Shown here: positions 8,294 through 17,420 of the stretch, one piece after another
Layout: every line of letters begins with the position of its first letter
How positions within the stretch are numbered: the stretch's first letter is position 1
Assembly: GCF_002864045.1 (NCBI RefSeq)
Contig: NZ_PJPV01000001.1
Location: 1-37,694 of the forward strand
Length of the DNA stretch: 37,694 nucleotides
Source of the DNA: Endozoicomonas acroporae
GTDB lineage: Bacteria > Pseudomonadota > Gammaproteobacteria > Pseudomonadales > Endozoicomonadaceae
Direction: 5' to 3'
Notes under the pieces: model-generated
The model's database searches: none
Seen by the model: the letters and a program-made list of their open reading frames with translations, nothing else
Told to the model about the DNA's origin: nothing
Position numbers and translations under genes: made by a program

Positions 8294-9414
8294 GCTTCTT
8301 CCATCTGCAAGGTCAATTTACCAGAACGCTGGGTAAGATAACTCTCATCCACCTCTGAACCCAGCTTAATCATCAGACGCAAGTCGTTTGCAGAATCAGC
8401 ATGCCGGATGGCGTCTTCATAGCTGACCTCGCCAAGGTTGTAGAGATCAAATAATGCTTGATCGAAAATCTGCATGCCCAGCTCCCGGGATTTTTTCATT
8501 AACTCTTTCAATGCATGAACATCCCCTTTGCGAATCATATCCTGGGCCAGGGGGGTATTCAGTAACACTTCTATGGCTGGAAGCCGCCCTGTGCCATCCA
8601 GAGAAGGAACCAGCTGCTGGGCGACAATGCCCTTCAGATTCAGGGAAAGATCCATCCAGACCTGGTGATGATGTTCCGGGGGGAAAAAGTGAAGAATGCG
8701 ATCCAATGCCTGGTTGGCATTAGTGGCATGCAGCGTTGCCAGGCACAGATGGCCGGTTTCTGCGAAGTTCAGGGCATATTGCATGGTATCCTGACTGCGA
8801 ATTTCACCAATCATAATGACATCAGGAGCCTGGCGCAGGGTATTTTTCAGCGCCACTTCATAAGACTTGGTATCAATCCCCACTTCCCGCTGGGTTACAA
8901 TGCACCTTTTGTGTTGATGGATAAATTCAATGGGGTCTTCAATGCTGATGATATGACCTGTGTCGTTTTCATTACGATAGCCAAGCATCGCCGCCAGGGT
9001 TGTTGACTTCCCCGTGCCGGTAGCGCCCACCAGGATAACCAGCCCTCGTTTGACCATGGTCAGGTCTTTCAGGATAGGCGGAAGTTTCAACTGTTCAAAA
9101 CCGGGTATTTTCTCTTCAATTCGGCGCAAAACCATACCTGACTGGTTTCTCTGCTGAAAAGCACTGACCCGGAACCTGCCAATCCCCATTTTGGCAATGG
9201 CAAAGTTACACTCATGCTTCAGCTCAAACTCCAGGCGCTGCTTCTCATCCATTACCCCAAGCACCAAATCATTTGCTTCTGTGGCCGTCAACGGTGTCTT
9301 GTTGACAGGTATCAAACGTCCGTCAAGCTTGACACTGGGGGGATAGCCGGCAGTGATAAACAGATCCGATGCTTTTTTTACGGCAACCAGTTTTAATAAT
9401 TTTTCAATATCCAT
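8290..9414 (-). CDS. pilU: Type IV pilus retraction ATPase PilU
   Basis: A 374-residue hexameric secretion-type ATPase that assists PilT in pilus retraction at the inner membrane base. Walker A is GATGTGKST (130-138); the Asp box (IISIEDPIEFIH), Walker B region (PDVIMIGEIR) and His box (GHLCLATLHA) are all present. The PilU-specific N-terminus (MDIEKLLKLVAVKKASDLF) and the C-terminal extension beyond PilT length support the assignment. It follows pilT on the same strand after a 320-bp gap carrying a separate inverted repeat. The start has only a weak ribosome binding site. The TAG stop is the CTAG flanking the repeat at 8126-8293. Confidence 0.95.
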   Translation of the reverse strand: MDIEKLLKLVAVKKASDLFITAGYPPSVKLDGRLIPVNKTPLTATEANDLVLGVMDEKQRLEFELKHECNFAIAKMGIGRFRVSAFQQRNQSGMVLRRIEEKIPGFEQLKLPPILKDLTMVKRGLVILVGATGTGKSTTLAAMLGYRNENDTGHIISIEDPIEFIHQHKRCIVTQREVGIDTKSYEVALKNTLRQAPDVIMIGEIRSQDTMQYALNFAETGHLCLATLHATNANQALDRILHFFPPEHHHQVWMDLSLNLKGIVAQQLVPSLDGTGRLPAIEVLLNTPLAQDMIRKGDVHALKELMKKSRELGMQIFDQALFDLYNLGEVSYEDAIRHADSANDLRLMIKLGSEVDESYLTQRSGKLTLQMEEA

Positions 9415-9438
9415 TTAATTGACCACTGCTCTTTGTTT

Positions 9439-9618
9439 GAACCACAAAGGAAAAGCTCTTCTTCGTGCTCTTTGCCGTGAAAGAAAATTGCCACGGAGGC
9501 ACCGAGACACGGAGGAGAGAAAAAAGCTTTTCCTCTGTGTCTCCGTGACTCTGTGGCTAAAGCTTTCATGACAGAGGGTGACAAACCATCGTCATGAAAA
9601 TTTGTGCCTTTGTGGTTC
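9439..9618. repeat. Imperfect inverted repeat of the CACGGAG/ACAGAG type
   Basis: The 321-bp gap between pilT and pilU holds a palindromic intergenic repeat. Outer arms GAACCACAAAGG (9439-9450) and CCTTTGTGGTTC (9607-9618) are perfect 12-bp complements. Inner arms, GCCACGGAGGCACCGAGACA and following (9490-9516) and its complement (9531-9557), match at about 22 of 27 positions around a loop containing AAAAAAGCTTTT. The purine-rich CACGGAG/CACAGAG text resembles intergenic repeats seen in many unrelated bacteria. An open frame across it is not a gene. Confidence 0.75.
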
Positions 9619-9735
9619 CAATGCAAGTCCTGCAACACCTATCAACCAACCGCCAGTCCCCTCATCAAGCGCTGAAAGAGGGCAGGCTGTTTTACCATCA
9701 TTAAGAATCCTTAATGTCTAGCCTGAGTGCGACAC

Positions 9736-10770
9736 TTAAAATGCGTCACGATCCTTGGCCTTTTCACGGGCCACATCACGAGAGATCAGTCCCTTTTTCA
9801 TCAGGTTCGTCAGGCACTGATCCAGTGTTTGCATGCCAAGCCCACCGCCGGTCTGAATGGCCGAGTACATCTGGGCAACCTTATCTTCGCGAATCAGGTT
9901 TCGAATACCTGCCGTGCCAAGCATAATCTCATGGGCAGCTACCCGGCCTCCACCGTTTTTCTTCAAAAGTGTTTGCGAGATCACAGCCTGGAGTGATTCC
10001 GAGAGCATTGAACGCACCATGGACTTCTCTTCCGCCGGAAATACATCGACGATACGGTCAATAGTTTTTGCCGCCGAGGTGGTGTGCAACGTACCGAACA
10101 CCAAATGACCGGTTTCCGCAGCGGTCATCGCCAGTCGGATGGTTTCTAGGTCACGCATCTCACCAACCAGAATAATATCGGGATCTTCACGCAACGCAGA
10201 GCGCAGGGCATTGCTGAAGCTATGAGTATCCCGATGAACTTCCCGCTGGTTAACCAGACACTTTTTCGGGGTGTGGATAAATTCAATGGGGTCTTCGATG
10301 GTCAGGATATGCTGATATTTGGTGTCGTTAATGTAATCCATCATGGCCGCCAGCGTGGTGCTTTTGCCAGAGCCGGTAGGGCCAGTCACCAGCACTAACC
10401 CCCGGGGTTTATCCGCAATGGTTTTAAATACCTGTCCCATGCCCAGGTCATCCATGGTCAGTACTTTACTGGGGATAGCCCGGAACACCGCCCCCGCTCC
10501 CCGGTTTTGGTTGAAAGCATTGACACGGAAACGCGCAACGCCCGGTACTTCAAACGAGAAGTCCGCTTCCAGGTGCTCTTCCAGATCTTTACGCTGTTTG
10601 TCGTTCATGATGTCATAGACCAAACCATGAACTTCTTTCTGCTCCATGGGCGGCAGATTGATACGGCGAACATCACCGTCGATTCGAATAATTGGCGGAA
10701 GTCCTGCCGACAGATGCAGATCCGAAGCCCCCTGTTTATAGCTGAACGCCAATAGCTCAGTAATATCCAT
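9736..10770 (-). CDS. pilT: Type IV pilus retraction ATPase PilT
   Basis: A 344-residue retraction motor that drives pilus disassembly and twitching. Start MDITELLAFSYKQGASDLHL is typical of PilT. Walker A is GPTGSGKST (130-138), followed by the Asp box LTIEDPIEFIH, Walker B DPDIILVGEMRD and His box GHLVFGTLHT. The C-terminal AIQTGGGLGMQTLDQ matches the family. Strong ribosome binding site (AAGGGGGA, about 7 bases before ATG). It is divergent from yggS-proC-yggT, the arrangement known from Pseudomonas. Confidence 0.97.
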   Translation of the reverse strand: MDITELLAFSYKQGASDLHLSAGLPPIIRIDGDVRRINLPPMEQKEVHGLVYDIMNDKQRKDLEEHLEADFSFEVPGVARFRVNAFNQNRGAGAVFRAIPSKVLTMDDLGMGQVFKTIADKPRGLVLVTGPTGSGKSTTLAAMMDYINDTKYQHILTIEDPIEFIHTPKKCLVNQREVHRDTHSFSNALRSALREDPDIILVGEMRDLETIRLAMTAAETGHLVFGTLHTTSAAKTIDRIVDVFPAEEKSMVRSMLSESLQAVISQTLLKKNGGGRVAAHEIMLGTAGIRNLIREDKVAQMYSAIQTGGGLGMQTLDQCLTNLMKKGLISRDVAREKAKDRDAF

Positions 10771-10808
10771 TTATTATCCCCCTTACACCAGGAAGCAGGT
10801 AAACTATG

Positions 10809-10844
10809 AGATTGTTCGGGAATAGCGCTATTCCCGGACAATCT
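10809..10844. repeat. Minimal hairpin derived from the MITE-like repeat ends
   Basis: AGATTGTTCGGGAATAG and CTATTCCCGGACAATCT, separated only by CG, pair at 16 of 17 positions. The arms resemble the terminal repeat variant AGGCTGTTCGAGAATAG seen in the 5607-5715 copy, so this looks like two termini joined with the whole interior deleted. It sits between the divergent pilT and yggS starts, where both promoters must lie. Confidence 0.7.
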
Positions 10845-10871
10845 TCCTGCCAATTTATTATTTACCCGGTA

Positions 10872-11618
10872 ATGTACAACCTGATGACCTTATTACAAAA
10901 CCGCTTTCAACGGGTTTATGACCGAATTCATCAAGCTGAGCAAGCCTGCAATCGCAACGGGCAAGTGCAACTGCTGGCAGTCAGCAAAACCAAACCTGCC
11001 TCTATGGTGCGTGAAGCATGGCATCTGGGTCAAAAGCATTTTGGCGAAAACTACCTTCAGGAAGCCCTGGGCAAAATGGATGAGCTCAGTGACCTTGCTG
11101 ATATCCACTGGCATTTCATCGGTCCAATCCAGTCCAACAAAACCCGGGATATCAGCAGCCACTTTGACTGGGTTCACAGTGTTGACCGGTTGAAAATCGC
11201 GCAAAGGCTAAATGATCAACGTCCCCGGGAACTCCCCCCGGTAAATATCTGCCTGCAAGTGAATATCAGCGGCGAACAGTCAAAATCCGGGATCAGCCTG
11301 CATGAGCTGCCAGCGCTGGTACCCTCCATTGCCCGCTTACCCCACCTGAAGCTGCGTGGCCTGATGGCTATTCCCGCCCCGGAAACGGACCCTGACCGGC
11401 AGCGCGAGCCTTTCCGGGCACTGACCAATGCGTTACATTCCCTGAATACCGAGTTCTCACTGACGATGGATACCCTGTCCATGGGCATGACGGATGATCT
11501 TGAGGCAGCGATTCAGGAAGGTTCAACCATGGTCCGTATCGGTACTGCGCTGTTTGGCTCCAGAACCTCTGCTCAGCCCTTTTCTCCACAAGCGCCTCAA
11601 AGGGACAGCAACGCATGA
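10872..11618 (+). CDS. yggS: YggS/PLPBP family pyridoxal phosphate homeostasis protein
   Basis: A cytoplasmic PLP-binding protein of the alanine-racemase-fold III family that buffers vitamin B6 levels and keeps amino acid and keto acid pools balanced. The PLP lysine is K39 in LLAVSKTKP; GENYLQE, HWHFIGPIQSNK, VHSVDR, LSMGMTDDLEAAI and VRIGTALFG are all family signatures. I chose ATG 10872; ATG 10884 is also possible, and the longer open frame reaching back to 10806 only reads through the repeat hairpin. Neither start has a strong ribosome binding site. The TGA overlaps the proC ATG by 4 bp, so the two are translationally coupled. Confidence 0.93.
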   Translation: MYNLMTLLQNRFQRVYDRIHQAEQACNRNGQVQLLAVSKTKPASMVREAWHLGQKHFGENYLQEALGKMDELSDLADIHWHFIGPIQSNKTRDISSHFDWVHSVDRLKIAQRLNDQRPRELPPVNICLQVNISGEQSKSGISLHELPALVPSIARLPHLKLRGLMAIPAPETDPDRQREPFRALTNALHSLNTEFSLTMDTLSMGMTDDLEAAIQEGSTMVRIGTALFGSRTSAQPFSPQAPQRDSNA

Positions 11619-12436
11619 ATGAATCAACCATTGCTTTTATCGGTGCTGGCAATATGGCCAGCAGTATTATCGGAGGCCTGATCAATAATGGCTGGCCAAC
11701 CTACCAGTTGATTGCTTCCGCCAGAACGGCAGAAACATTGTCCGATATCCGTGAAAAATTTAATATTGCGACCACCGTGGATAACCACCAGGCCGTCAGC
11801 AAGGCTGGCATTATCATGCTTTGTGTGAAGCCACAGGTGATGAAAGCGGTTCTGACCGATTTAAGCCCGTCCATAAAACCGGATGCCCTGGTTATCTCCG
11901 TCGCTGCCGGCATTACCATGGAAAGTCTGCAGAACTGGGGAGGCGAGCACCTTTCGATCGTACGCAGCATGCCAAACACTCCTTCTGCGCTGCAATGCGG
12001 TGCCAGCGGTTTGTTTGCCAACAAAAACGTCAGTACTGCCCAAAAAGCGCTGACCGATGATATTTTTAATGCCATTGGTATTGCCAGGTGGGTCGACCAT
12101 GAGTCGTTAATTGATGCGGTCATTGCCGTTTCCGGCAGTGGCCCGGCCTACTATTTCCTGCTGATGGAAATCATGGAACAGGTCGGTGTTCGCCTCGGCC
12201 TTGATGCAGAAACCTCAAGACAGCTGACCCTGCAAACGGCCCTGGGGGCTGCCAGGATGGCAACGGAAAGTGATGTTGATGTCGCCGAGCTTCGTCGTCG
12301 CATTACCTCTCCCAACGGAACCACGGAACAGGCCATCAAGACATTTCAGGAACAGGGGTTGCCTGAGCTGGTGGCACAGGCAATGAACGCTGCCGTCAAC
12401 CGGTCGATAGAACTGGCAGAAACGCTGAAAGACTGA
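11615..12436 (+). CDS. proC: Pyrroline-5-carboxylate reductase ProC
   Basis: Final enzyme of proline synthesis: reduces 1-pyrroline-5-carboxylate with NAD(P)H. 273 residues. The N-terminal nucleotide-binding segment is FIGAGNMASSIIGGL; MPNTPSAL, VSGSGPAYYF and ITSPNGTTEQAI are ProC signatures, the last two building the substrate site in the dimerisation domain. It overlaps yggS by ATGA and precedes yggT by 81 bp, forming the conserved yggS-proC-yggT cluster. Confidence 0.97.
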   Translation: MNESTIAFIGAGNMASSIIGGLINNGWPTYQLIASARTAETLSDIREKFNIATTVDNHQAVSKAGIIMLCVKPQVMKAVLTDLSPSIKPDALVISVAAGITMESLQNWGGEHLSIVRSMPNTPSALQCGASGLFANKNVSTAQKALTDDIFNAIGIARWVDHESLIDAVIAVSGSGPAYYFLLMEIMEQVGVRLGLDAETSRQLTLQTALGAARMATESDVDVAELRRRITSPNGTTEQAIKTFQEQGLPELVAQAMNAAVNRSIELAETLKD

Positions 12437-12517
12437 TTCTGTTGACGGGCGATGGAAAGCGGTAATATGCGCAAAGATTATTAAATTATTTTGACCAAAG
12501 GGTAACCAATACACTCT

Positions 12518-13072
12518 ATGTCTGCACTTTCTTCGAGTCTCAGCTTCCTGATCCAGACCCTGGGCGGTTTGTATATCATGGCTGTGTTGATTCGCTTCCT
12601 GCTTCAGCTGGTTCGAGCCGACTTCTATAACCCGATTTCTCAAGCTATCGTGAAAGCCACATCGCCACTGCTCAACCCCATCCGCAAGATAATTCCCGGT
12701 TATGGCGGTGTGGACATGGCCTCTCTGGTTCTGGCGCTGATACTTCAGATCGCACTGCTCTATGTACTGCTGTTGATAGGCGGTTTCTCTTTGGCGACCA
12801 TTCCTTTCCCCAGTGTCCTGATCAGTAGCCTGATTAAACTGGGCATCGAGTTTCTGAATATTTATATGTTCAGTCTGATCATTATCGCCATTGCCAGCTG
12901 GGTAGCGCCGAACAGCTATAACCCGGGACTGATGCTGCTGTTCCAGATTACCGAGCCACTCACCAGCCGTATACGCAAAGTGATCCCCCCCCTTGGCGGG
13001 CTGGATTTTTCCCTGATGGTTCTGGTGATCATTATTATTACCCTGAAGAATTTTCTGGGTGCCCTGGCCTGA
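12518..13072 (+). CDS. YggT family inner-membrane protein
   Basis: 184 residues with two tandem YGGT repeats, each made of a hydrophobic hairpin followed by a conserved segment: NPIRKIIPGYGGVDMASLV in the first and TSRIRKVIPPLGGLDFS in the second. Four membrane segments are apparent. The exact function is unsettled; family members have been tied to osmotic or potassium stress and to cell shape. Third gene of the yggS-proC-yggT cluster. A GGGTAA sequence lies upstream of the ATG. Confidence 0.92.
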   Translation: MSALSSSLSFLIQTLGGLYIMAVLIRFLLQLVRADFYNPISQAIVKATSPLLNPIRKIIPGYGGVDMASLVLALILQIALLYVLLLIGGFSLATIPFPSVLISSLIKLGIEFLNIYMFSLIIIAIASWVAPNSYNPGLMLLFQITEPLTSRIRKVIPPLGGLDFSLMVLVIIIITLKNFLGALA

Positions 13073-13087
13073 CCCTGCCAATCTGAC

Positions 13088-13119
13088 CACTGGCGCTGAT
13101 CTCTGGATCAGCGCCAGTG
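13088..13119. terminator. Strong hairpin after yggT
   Basis: A perfect 13-bp stem, CACTGGCGCTGAT and its complement, with loop CTCTGG begins 16 bp after the yggT stop. It is followed by TCTCCCCTCC, not a clean T run, so it may be a weak intrinsic terminator or an RNA 3'-end stabiliser. Confidence 0.6.
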
Positions 13120-13200
13120 TCTCCCCTCCATTTCAGATTCTTTAAACTGTCTTCTTGCCGTCGATATTAAGGCTACTCCACAAATAACTGTGAGGCAGCT

Positions 13201-15675
13201 ATGGGACAGGCCATTAAGTTCATGCTTCGAAAGTTAATATGGCCGAAAGCAAGGTTAACTGGCAAAACGACCAGACAATGGTTTGCATCAGCTGCCTGTA
13301 TTTTAAGCCTCAGCAGTCCTTTCTCTTCGGCAAGTGATGAAAACCTGCTGCTGAGTGAAGCGGAATCACCCCCCTTTATCCACACCTTCCAGCAGTCCAA
13401 CTTTAAGAATGGATCTGAGCTGATCATCAGTGGTAATAATGGCTCAGACAACCAGCAAATCCTGATTGTGCGGATTGATAATGAAAGCTCCGCAGATTAC
13501 CGGTCCAGGGTCAACCAGGAGTTCACGCTCTCACCCGGTCCGTTTGCAGTGGTACTGCCCCTCTCAGGGCTGAAAACATCCGGCGGACAACCCTTTACAC
13601 AGCCATACACCAAGCTGTTTGTGTTCAGTGCCGATATGTGGGCTGGCATCGAGCTGGAAAAAATCCATATCAGCTCCGCCGCCAGTCTGCCCGACAACAC
13701 CCTGGCGCTGGATTTTGGCTCAGGCGACAGCGCGGCTTTCCCCGGCTTTGAATCCATTAGCAAAAACAGCTCATACCTGAAAGGCAAAATCACCGAACGG
13801 GTTCGTACTTCCGGTGATGCACTGATTCGGGATGGTATTGCCGGGGCTACCAGCCTGCAGATCCCCTGGTCTGATGGATTATGGAAACTCAGCCTGTGGA
13901 CACAGGATCAAGGGGAATGGGAGTACCTGCCTCATTTCCTTAACCGGCAAATCATCGCCAATGGCACCACCATCGTTGATGAGAAGTTTACCCAAGAGCA
14001 GTGGATCAATGACGTTTATCTGGCTGGCAGGAAAAAAGAAGGCGGCATCGATGGGGACTTGTGGGCGTTGGTTGGTGAACGTCGAAGTCACTTTATCAGC
14101 AAAAACATTGGAGTCATCAATGGGATGTTGACTATCGATCTGACCGGTGACTATGACGCCAGATACCTGGCGGCTCTGGTTCTGGAACCTATTAAAGGTA
14201 CCTTTGCCCAGGCCACCCAGAAAAAACGACGGGAACGCCTGCTGAATCAATGGTCTGTAACGACTGAGCCATACACCCCTCCAGATTCACTGTCACTGGC
14301 AGATATCAGCCAGCAGGTAAAGGATGATGACGCTTTTTATCTGGCAGCCAGAAACAGCCTGCTGAACCTGACCTTTGAAATAGCCAGCCCGATGGATGAT
14401 GTTGCACCCGCCGTTGTGGTTACCCCGCCCAAATCGCCGGATGCAGAACCCTTAACGGTCATCACCCGCTATGGGCACTGGCGCTATGAAAGACCAACGC
14501 CCAATGCCACGTCACTGATACTGGATGACAGTTATCTCCGCGCCGATATGGCAAGTCTTCGTCTTTCCAGCAAAAGGCCCAGACGTCTCTATGTTCAGGT
14601 GGAAGTTCCCGCTGAAGCACGCGCTGGCGACTACGCTGGTATGATTCAACTGTTCAGCCGGGGTGAACTGCGGCTGCTGCATTATAAAGTACGGGTACTT
14701 CCGACCCTGCTGCCAGAACTGGAGACCCCTGTAGGCCTCTACCTGGAGCCGCCACCTTACTATCAGTGGTTCAAGGCACTGGCAGGACAGAGTGCCAATG
14801 CCACTTCCTGCGATCTTTCCCTGCTGGCTTCCCACGGTTTCAGCACTGTTGCACCGGCATTGGCAACACCTGGCACCGAGACCGGACGACAGACGTTTAT
14901 TCAGCAACTGCAACAATTAATGCGCTTTGGCTTCAACGGCAAGATTCTGGCTTACGCACCGTTGAAACGCCTGTTAAGTCAGAAGGGCGAAACAGAGGCA
15001 ATAGCGGACTTAAAACAGCTGCAACAGTTATCAGAGAACCAGAATCTCCCTGACATTTACTGGTCAATTTTTGACGAGCCAGCCAGGGATCACTTTTCGC
15101 AAATAAAGAACACCGCCAGAGTGCTAACCGATAACGCTCTGCCATTGAAAACGGCTGGCCATTTGAATCATGACCACCAGGCTGAACTTGCCGAAGTAAC
15201 GGATCTTCTCCTGATCAACCACGGCACCGAAGTGACCGAAGAAAATATTGACGATTGGCAGGAAAACAGCACGGTCTGGCTATACAACATGCCCAAACCC
15301 GGTTTAGCAGCTGGCCTGTACCTCTGGCGATCCGGTGCTGAGGGCTATTTACAATGGCATGGCCGTATGCCTACTGCCGACCCATTTGATCCCATCGATG
15401 GTCGGGAGGGGGATGTTATGTATATCTACCCATCTGCCAGCCGGTGTCCGGAAGTTCTGGACATTCATCGCCGTTTTCTTGATTTGCATGAAGCAACCCT
15501 TGATCTGCGTTGGTTACAGTGGCTTGAGGGCATATCCCACAAACAAACGGAAGCCCAACAGCTTCTGGCAGAACTTCGGGCAGAGATACCACCACAATGG
15601 GAACGGGCGGCATTAATAACAGAGGCACAGCGGATAGCAATACGTGACCGGATAATATCAATCATCAGTAAGTAG
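13201..15675 (+). CDS. Secreted glycoside-hydrolase-like protein (GH123/DUF4091-like C-terminus)
   Basis: An 824-residue protein with a long basic N-region and a hydrophobic segment (about 27-43) ending FSSA-SDE, consistent with a Sec signal peptide. Residues about 60-350 look like beta-rich accessory domains. The C-terminal part resembles the GH123/DUF4091 TIM-barrel group: DIYWSIFDEPARD places an adjacent Asp-Glu pair (D625-E626) like the catalytic pair of GH123 N-acetylgalactosaminidases. The GAEGYLQWHGRMPTADPFDP and EGDVMYIYPS stretches match the end of such proteins (GxLYWxxN...DPW, YP). A role in host glycan or mucin degradation is inference. ATG has GAGG close upstream; a second ATG at codon 8 would give a shorter signal peptide. 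The normal partners after yggT in pseudomonads (metXW) are absent. Confidence 0.6.
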   Translation: MGQAIKFMLRKLIWPKARLTGKTTRQWFASAACILSLSSPFSSASDENLLLSEAESPPFIHTFQQSNFKNGSELIISGNNGSDNQQILIVRIDNESSADYRSRVNQEFTLSPGPFAVVLPLSGLKTSGGQPFTQPYTKLFVFSADMWAGIELEKIHISSAASLPDNTLALDFGSGDSAAFPGFESISKNSSYLKGKITERVRTSGDALIRDGIAGATSLQIPWSDGLWKLSLWTQDQGEWEYLPHFLNRQIIANGTTIVDEKFTQEQWINDVYLAGRKKEGGIDGDLWALVGERRSHFISKNIGVINGMLTIDLTGDYDARYLAALVLEPIKGTFAQATQKKRRERLLNQWSVTTEPYTPPDSLSLADISQQVKDDDAFYLAARNSLLNLTFEIASPMDDVAPAVVVTPPKSPDAEPLTVITRYGHWRYERPTPNATSLILDDSYLRADMASLRLSSKRPRRLYVQVEVPAEARAGDYAGMIQLFSRGELRLLHYKVRVLPTLLPELETPVGLYLEPPPYYQWFKALAGQSANATSCDLSLLASHGFSTVAPALATPGTETGRQTFIQQLQQLMRFGFNGKILAYAPLKRLLSQKGETEAIADLKQLQQLSENQNLPDIYWSIFDEPARDHFSQIKNTARVLTDNALPLKTAGHLNHDHQAELAEVTDLLLINHGTEVTEENIDDWQENSTVWLYNMPKPGLAAGLYLWRSGAEGYLQWHGRMPTADPFDPIDGREGDVMYIYPSASRCPEVLDIHRRFLDLHEATLDLRWLQWLEGISHKQTEAQQLLAELRAEIPPQWERAALITEAQRIAIRDRIISIISK

Positions 15676-15734
15676 TTAACCAAATGAAATCGTATTTTCT
15701 GACTCATTAATTATTATCAAATGGAGAGAATATT

Positions 15735-17381
15735 ATGGGACCGATATCGTCAGGCCCAACACGATCAGTGCCATTGGAGCCATTAACTCCCCCGGACACA
15801 TCCTCCGGGAGCGTTTTATCGGCCTCTGATATTGTTGAAAAACTGATGGATACCGTATCGTTTGCGATCCTGAGTATTACCGACAAAAAAAGCAGGGTAG
15901 TGTCTTCTGCCAGCCTGGCACCGGTTCTGGGCATGGTTCTGGCCTGTATGAAAGATAACGCCAAGAAGGAATTACTCCTGAAAATCCCCCCGGGCTCGTT
16001 AACTGAAGAGCTGGAGATGGAAATCCATCAAAAGCTTGGTGAATTCAGCAAAGACCGCCCTTATGATGAAACTGGCAAGATCGTCTCTGCCGCTAACTTT
16101 GTTGGTACAGCCTCTGTTACCACGGATCAGTTTCTTGACCGGATACTGTCTGAATGTTATCAAACCCAAACGTTGGAAATTGATAAAGAGAACGTAGCGG
16201 ACGCCGCAGATACTTTTGTTAAAGAGAAAACCAAAGGAAAAATTAAACAGTTGTTTGATGATCTTACTGAATATGAGCGGAACCAGATTTCATTGGTATT
16301 AGGTAATGTGATTGAAATCCGGGGTGTCTGGAGGGAAGCTTTTCCCCTGAATAGTGAGGAGGTTTCGCGCCATTTTCTGTGCGCAGATGGAACTATTAAA
16401 AACGTCAGGAAGATGCGTACAAAAGAAAATTTACACTTTGCTGGTAATGCAATGTTTACGGCCATTGCCAAAGATTTCCGATCGGAAAATGGGGAAGATC
16501 TTAAATTGGTCGCGATAACACCGAACAAGACCAGTGCGACAGCGATTAACAAACTTGATTCTGAAACCATTAACCATCTGATTGGCAATTTGGATGAAAA
16601 TAAAACGGAGATTACGCTGGATCTTCCCATGATAGAAGTTAAGCAAGGTGGTGATACTGAACTACTGGAAAAAATTACAGATGCCCTGGGAACATCCATA
16701 ACCGCTCAGGATTTGTCCAGGTTAAACCCATTACCCATTTATAAACTGCGGATGTTGCAGAAAATCAAAGTATCCGTTGACGAACAGGGTGCTCACAGCG
16801 CAATTGCCACTGCTGCAACAGCGGCTTCAAGGGGGGGCGAAAACACCTTTAATATTGACTGCCCCAGCTATATAGCCATTGTAGGCAGCAAAGGTAATCG
16901 GTTGCTTGAGATGGTCATTAAGGATGACAGCTTTTTGGTGCCTGATGGTTCGCCTGTGATCATTATCCCTAAAGGCCGGAAAGATGTTGATCCGTGGCAT
17001 GATGATCAGTCGGATGATGATCTGTGGGATGATGATATGTCGGATGATGAAGCTACTCCCTCCACATTAACCAGTTTATCTCCTTCTAAACATTTTCAAA
17101 CTGTTGATGATGTGAGCACATTAATACAACATGGGCTTAACCCGAGTGGGGAGCTGAATATTTCCAGCGTTAATTTATTTGATGATTATGTCTTAACTAT
17201 CAATGTTGATACTGTGGATACCGCAAATAAGGTTAGACAAAAAGTATTTGAATTAATTGATGAAGAAGAACATAAAAACTTTGTTAACGTTTGGGAGAGA
17301 TTAGAACCTGTTAAAGTAAAGGTTACATTCAAGGCTTGGAAAGCACTGCATGATAAGTTACTTCGTGATGATAATAAATAA
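15735..17381 (+). CDS. Serpin-family protein, copy 1, with extra C-terminal domain
   Basis: A 548-residue serpin. The serpin fold spans about residues 28-412. The hinge and reactive loop begin KIKVSVDEQG and run through IATAATAASRGG; taking E350 as P17 puts R366 at P1 and S365 at P2, predicting a trypsin-like target protease. The shutter region is degenerate (VVSSASL where copy 2 and most serpins have VFSPVSL), so inhibition may be impaired. After the serpin fold come an acidic linker (417-440, repeated SDDD/DDDM) and a domain at about 455-545 shared with copy 2. No signal peptide is seen. Good ribosome binding site (GGAGAG). AT-richer than neighbours. Bacterial serpins often protect against host or competitor proteases; that role here is inferred. 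Confidence 0.9.
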   Translation: MGPISSGPTRSVPLEPLTPPDTSSGSVLSASDIVEKLMDTVSFAILSITDKKSRVVSSASLAPVLGMVLACMKDNAKKELLLKIPPGSLTEELEMEIHQKLGEFSKDRPYDETGKIVSAANFVGTASVTTDQFLDRILSECYQTQTLEIDKENVADAADTFVKEKTKGKIKQLFDDLTEYERNQISLVLGNVIEIRGVWREAFPLNSEEVSRHFLCADGTIKNVRKMRTKENLHFAGNAMFTAIAKDFRSENGEDLKLVAITPNKTSATAINKLDSETINHLIGNLDENKTEITLDLPMIEVKQGGDTELLEKITDALGTSITAQDLSRLNPLPIYKLRMLQKIKVSVDEQGAHSAIATAATAASRGGENTFNIDCPSYIAIVGSKGNRLLEMVIKDDSFLVPDGSPVIIIPKGRKDVDPWHDDQSDDDLWDDDMSDDEATPSTLTSLSPSKHFQTVDDVSTLIQHGLNPSGELNISSVNLFDDYVLTINVDTVDTANKVRQKVFELIDEEEHKNFVNVWERLEPVKVKVTFKAWKALHDKLLRDDNK

Positions 17382-17394
17382 ATACAATGCAAAA

Positions 17395-17420
17395 CCGGAG
17401 ATTAATCACCTCCGGATTTA
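17395..17420 (+). terminator. Decayed terminator after serpin copy 1
   Basis: CCGGAG, loop ATTAATCAC, CTCCGG, then ATTTATT. It is the same hairpin as after serpin copy 2, but the stem is shorter because AAT has become AAA on the left and the T run is broken. Confidence 0.6.

Noticed and set aside
9393..9638. A short minus-strand frame across the pilT-pilU gap
   Set aside because: It is the translation of the palindromic CACGGAG repeat; such frames recur wherever that repeat occurs and are not genes.
12215..13090. A 291-codon minus-strand frame over the proC end and yggT
   Set aside because: Its Gln/His-rich translation is the antisense of two clear conserved genes; no ribosome binding site or family resemblance.
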